24,499 nt of DNA from a virus: positions 1 through 24,499 of the IMG/VR virus record IMGVR_UViG_3300017788_000163; one strand, given 5' to 3'. The notes under the pieces are model-generated. The model was not told the DNA's origin and ran no database searches. It worked only from the letters and a program-made list of their open reading frames with translations. The translations under genes and the position numbers were made by a program. Numbering within the stretch: position 1 is the stretch's first letter; each line of letters starts with the position of its first letter. Below are positions 22,914 through 24,499 of this stretch, piece by piece.

Positions 22914-23375
22914 ATGATAACATCTTCTAATATATTTAATACTCTACATGGGTATAATCAAAAAAATAAAGAAGAAAAATACAAGTTATTGCATGGATTG
23001 ATTCAAGATGGGGATGTAGAAGTCCTTAAATTTTTGTTGAACCCTGTGTATAACTATAAGATAACAACAATGGATGATAAAGATACTATACTTCATTCTG
23101 CTTGTTATGCTGGTATACTTGAAACAGTTAAACTCATTCTAAATAATAGACTTGTAGATATAAATCATAGAGACTATTTAGGGAGGACACCTCTTATGAT
23201 GGCAACCCTTTTCTGTCAATATAAAATAGTTGAATTTTTACTTTCAAGGGGAGCTGACCCAAATATTCAAAGTATAAACGGAAGTCTCCCTATTGAAGAA
23301 GCGATTAAAAGAAAAGATGAAAAAAGCATAGAATTAATACAAAAATACAATACAACTCTAAACAAATCTCTCTAA
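22914..23375 (+). CDS. Ankyrin-repeat protein
   Basis: This 153-residue protein carries about three ankyrin repeats: a first degenerate helix pair (LLHGLIQDGDVEVLKFLL), a clear repeat (TILHSACYAGILETVKLIL with VDINHRD), a consensus repeat (GRTPLMMAT…IVEFLLSRGADPNIQ) and a final one (GSLPIEEAIKRKDEKSIELI). Ankyrin proteins bind other proteins; none has catalysis. No attached F-box, protease or toxin domain is seen. It follows the zinc-finger gene by two bases and so is likely to be co-expressed. It may bind a host target or a phage partner. Confidence 0.85.
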   Translation: MITSSNIFNTLHGYNQKNKEEKYKLLHGLIQDGDVEVLKFLLNPVYNYKITTMDDKDTILHSACYAGILETVKLILNNRLVDINHRDYLGRTPLMMATLFCQYKIVEFLLSRGADPNIQSINGSLPIEEAIKRKDEKSIELIQKYNTTLNKSL

Positions 23376-23397
23376 CTTTCATATAAGACCAAAAAGG

Positions 23398-23403
23398 AGA
23401 AGT
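23398..23403 (+). promoter_or_regulatory. Ribosome binding site, unusual for this region
   Basis: AAGGAG lies just upstream of the ATG at 23409 in the run AAAAAGGAGAAG (about 23392-23403). It supports that start, and stands out because the other right-arm genes have A-rich leaders without a clear Shine-Dalgarno. Confidence 0.55.
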
Positions 23404-23408
23404 TTTAT

Positions 23409-23699
23409 ATGGAATCAAACGCAAACTCAACCCCTAAAAATTGGGTTGAAGTAACAGAACCCCTATCCGCAATTCAAAACCTCATAAATGGCTGTCTTTT
23501 AGCTCAGTCAAGAGGAGCTTATTCTTTGGAAGATTCTTCTGCTCTTTGGGATTCTATCAAATATCTGATAGCACTCCAATCAAAATTGAGAGAAGAAAAC
23601 AAGAATATCAACGACATTCTTCAAGAAGAATTATCAAAACCAGAAGATTCTGAGAATTTTGAAGAAAGCCCTATGGATAGCGTTGAAGAAGAAGGTTAA
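23409..23699 (+). CDS. Small acidic protein, unknown
   Basis: A 96-residue protein with a helical middle (SAIQNLINGCLLAQSRGAY, LWDSIKYLIALQSKLREENK) and an acidic, probably disordered tail. No family is recognised. Unlike almost every other gene here, it has a good Shine-Dalgarno (AAGGAG about ten bases before the ATG), suggesting stronger or differently timed translation. It is the last gene before a strong terminator. Confidence 0.72.
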   Translation: MESNANSTPKNWVEVTEPLSAIQNLINGCLLAQSRGAYSLEDSSALWDSIKYLIALQSKLREENKNINDILQEELSKPEDSENFEESPMDSVEEEG

Positions 23700-23729
23700 T
23701 TACAAATAAGAAATTTAACCGTTTCTAAA

Positions 23730-23766
23730 AATACGCACACTTGATTATAGTGTGCGTATTCTTTTG
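23730..23766 (+). terminator. Strong Rho-independent terminator
   Basis: An 11-bp perfect stem (23730-23740 with 23750-23760) with a nine-base loop is followed by CTTTTG. It closes the rightward unit that starts at 21464 and separates it from the polymerase gene. Confidence 0.82.
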
Positions 23767-23810
23767 TATATTGCAATCTCATATTTATTCAATGCTTATA
23801 ATCCAGATAT

Positions 23811-24499
23811 ATGATAAACATAGAACAAAAAGGAAAAAGAGTAATCATCAGCAATTTTAATGAAAAGGGCATGGTAGAATTGCATGAATTTGAATTACAA
23901 AATAAAGAGTTTTTTGAATGGGAATACTACTCAGATAAGAAAAAAGCAGAAGATGTAAAAAGTTGGGAAGGAAGACCTGTTCAAAAAAACACAGGCTCCA
24001 AGCGATTGAATAGATTTAGATTAATTGAATGGATGGAATCTTTAAGCGAAGAAGATAAATCAAAAATCTATGATTTTCACCAACCTAAGAAGTTTTTCTG
24101 TGATATTGAGGTTGAAATCCAAGATGGATTTCCCGAAGCTGATTTAGCTCAAACCCCTGTTGTTTCTATTGCTCTTTCTGATGATGACAATATAATAACG
24201 GTTCTTGGAACAAAAGAAATATCAGCAAAAGAAATTGACGGAATTGAGGTAAAACTAAAAGAATACTTCAAATACTATACCCCAGATATAAAGTTTAAGT
24301 ATATTTATTTCAACTCAGAATATGATATGCTTTATACTTTCTTTGTTAAATTTCTTCCGAGAATACCATTTTTAACTGGTTGGTATTTCGTAGATTTCGA
24401 TTGGAAATATCTCATAAATAGAGCAAAGAAATTAGACATACCGATTGAGAAAAGCTCACCTTCTCAAAAATTAACTGGTATGAATGAAACCCCTTTACA
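23811..24499 (+). CDS. Family-B DNA polymerase (gp43-like), N-terminal part, cut by window
   Basis: The frame runs from ATG 23811 to the window end (229 residues) without a stop. Exonuclease motif I is FCDIEVE (D98, E100), as in T4 gp43 and other proofreading family-B polymerases. A TGWYFVDFDWKYLINRAKKL segment (189-208) matches exonuclease motif II (GWNxxxFDxxYxxNR), with D197 at the second acidic position but Tyr at the usual Asn. The N-terminal domain (about 1-95) lines up with the T4 start. The polymerase palm lies beyond the window, so whether the protein is complete or split cannot be judged. It is the replicative polymerase candidate of this phage. Confidence 0.87.
   Translation, partial: MINIEQKGKRVIISNFNEKGMVELHEFELQNKEFFEWEYYSDKKKAEDVKSWEGRPVQKNTGSKRLNRFRLIEWMESLSEEDKSKIYDFHQPKKFFCDIEVEIQDGFPEADLAQTPVVSIALSDDDNIITVLGTKEISAKEIDGIEVKLKEYFKYYTPDIKFKYIYFNSEYDMLYTFFVKFLPRIPFLTGWYFVDFDWKYLINRAKKLDIPIEKSSPSQKLTGMNETPL

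Overview
The window looks like part of the genome of a large, AT-rich, tailed myovirus-like phage distantly related to T4. It carries recognisable homologues of the T4 major capsid protein (gp23), prohead protease (gp21), large terminase (gp17) and family-B DNA polymerase (gp43, cut by the window edge). Most starts lack a Shine-Dalgarno sequence and follow A-rich leaders, which fits a Bacteroidota host; that host assignment is inference. The standard code is used, with TAA, TGA and TAG all serving as stops.

Layout. Positions 1-780 hold the 3' part of a plus-strand gene of unknown role, closed by a hairpin terminator shared with the convergent late block. Positions 834-16261 are a long minus-strand block, read from right to left: three small genes of unknown function (16261-15099), a four-helix membrane protein with a very acidic tail, a small protein and a 905-residue collagen-like fibre, a small zinc-binding protein, a cytosine-C5-methyltransferase homologue whose catalytic Cys is missing, a translationally coupled cluster of four glycosyltransferases plus one unknown protein, a GH24 lysozyme, a protease-scaffold fusion, and the major capsid protein. 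Positions 16262-16976 are a divergent non-coding region rich in potential RNA hairpins, including one possible pseudoknot. From 16977 to the right edge the genes are mostly small and plus-strand, interrupted by the terminase on the minus strand, and end in an exonuclease/DNA polymerase.

How the parts may work together. The prohead protease is fused to a long repeat region in which most 14-residue units contain an [LI]-x-E tripeptide, the T4 gp21 cleavage consensus. Many small proteins, the lysozyme and the capsid protein carry the same tripeptide very near their N termini, resembling the capsid-targeting leader of T4 internal proteins. The simplest reading is one maturation system: a self-consuming scaffold plus a set of packaged proteins that are trimmed in the prohead and delivered with the DNA. 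The glycosyltransferases next to the collagen-like fibre suggest a glycosylated fibre, though DNA or host-surface glycosylation is not excluded.
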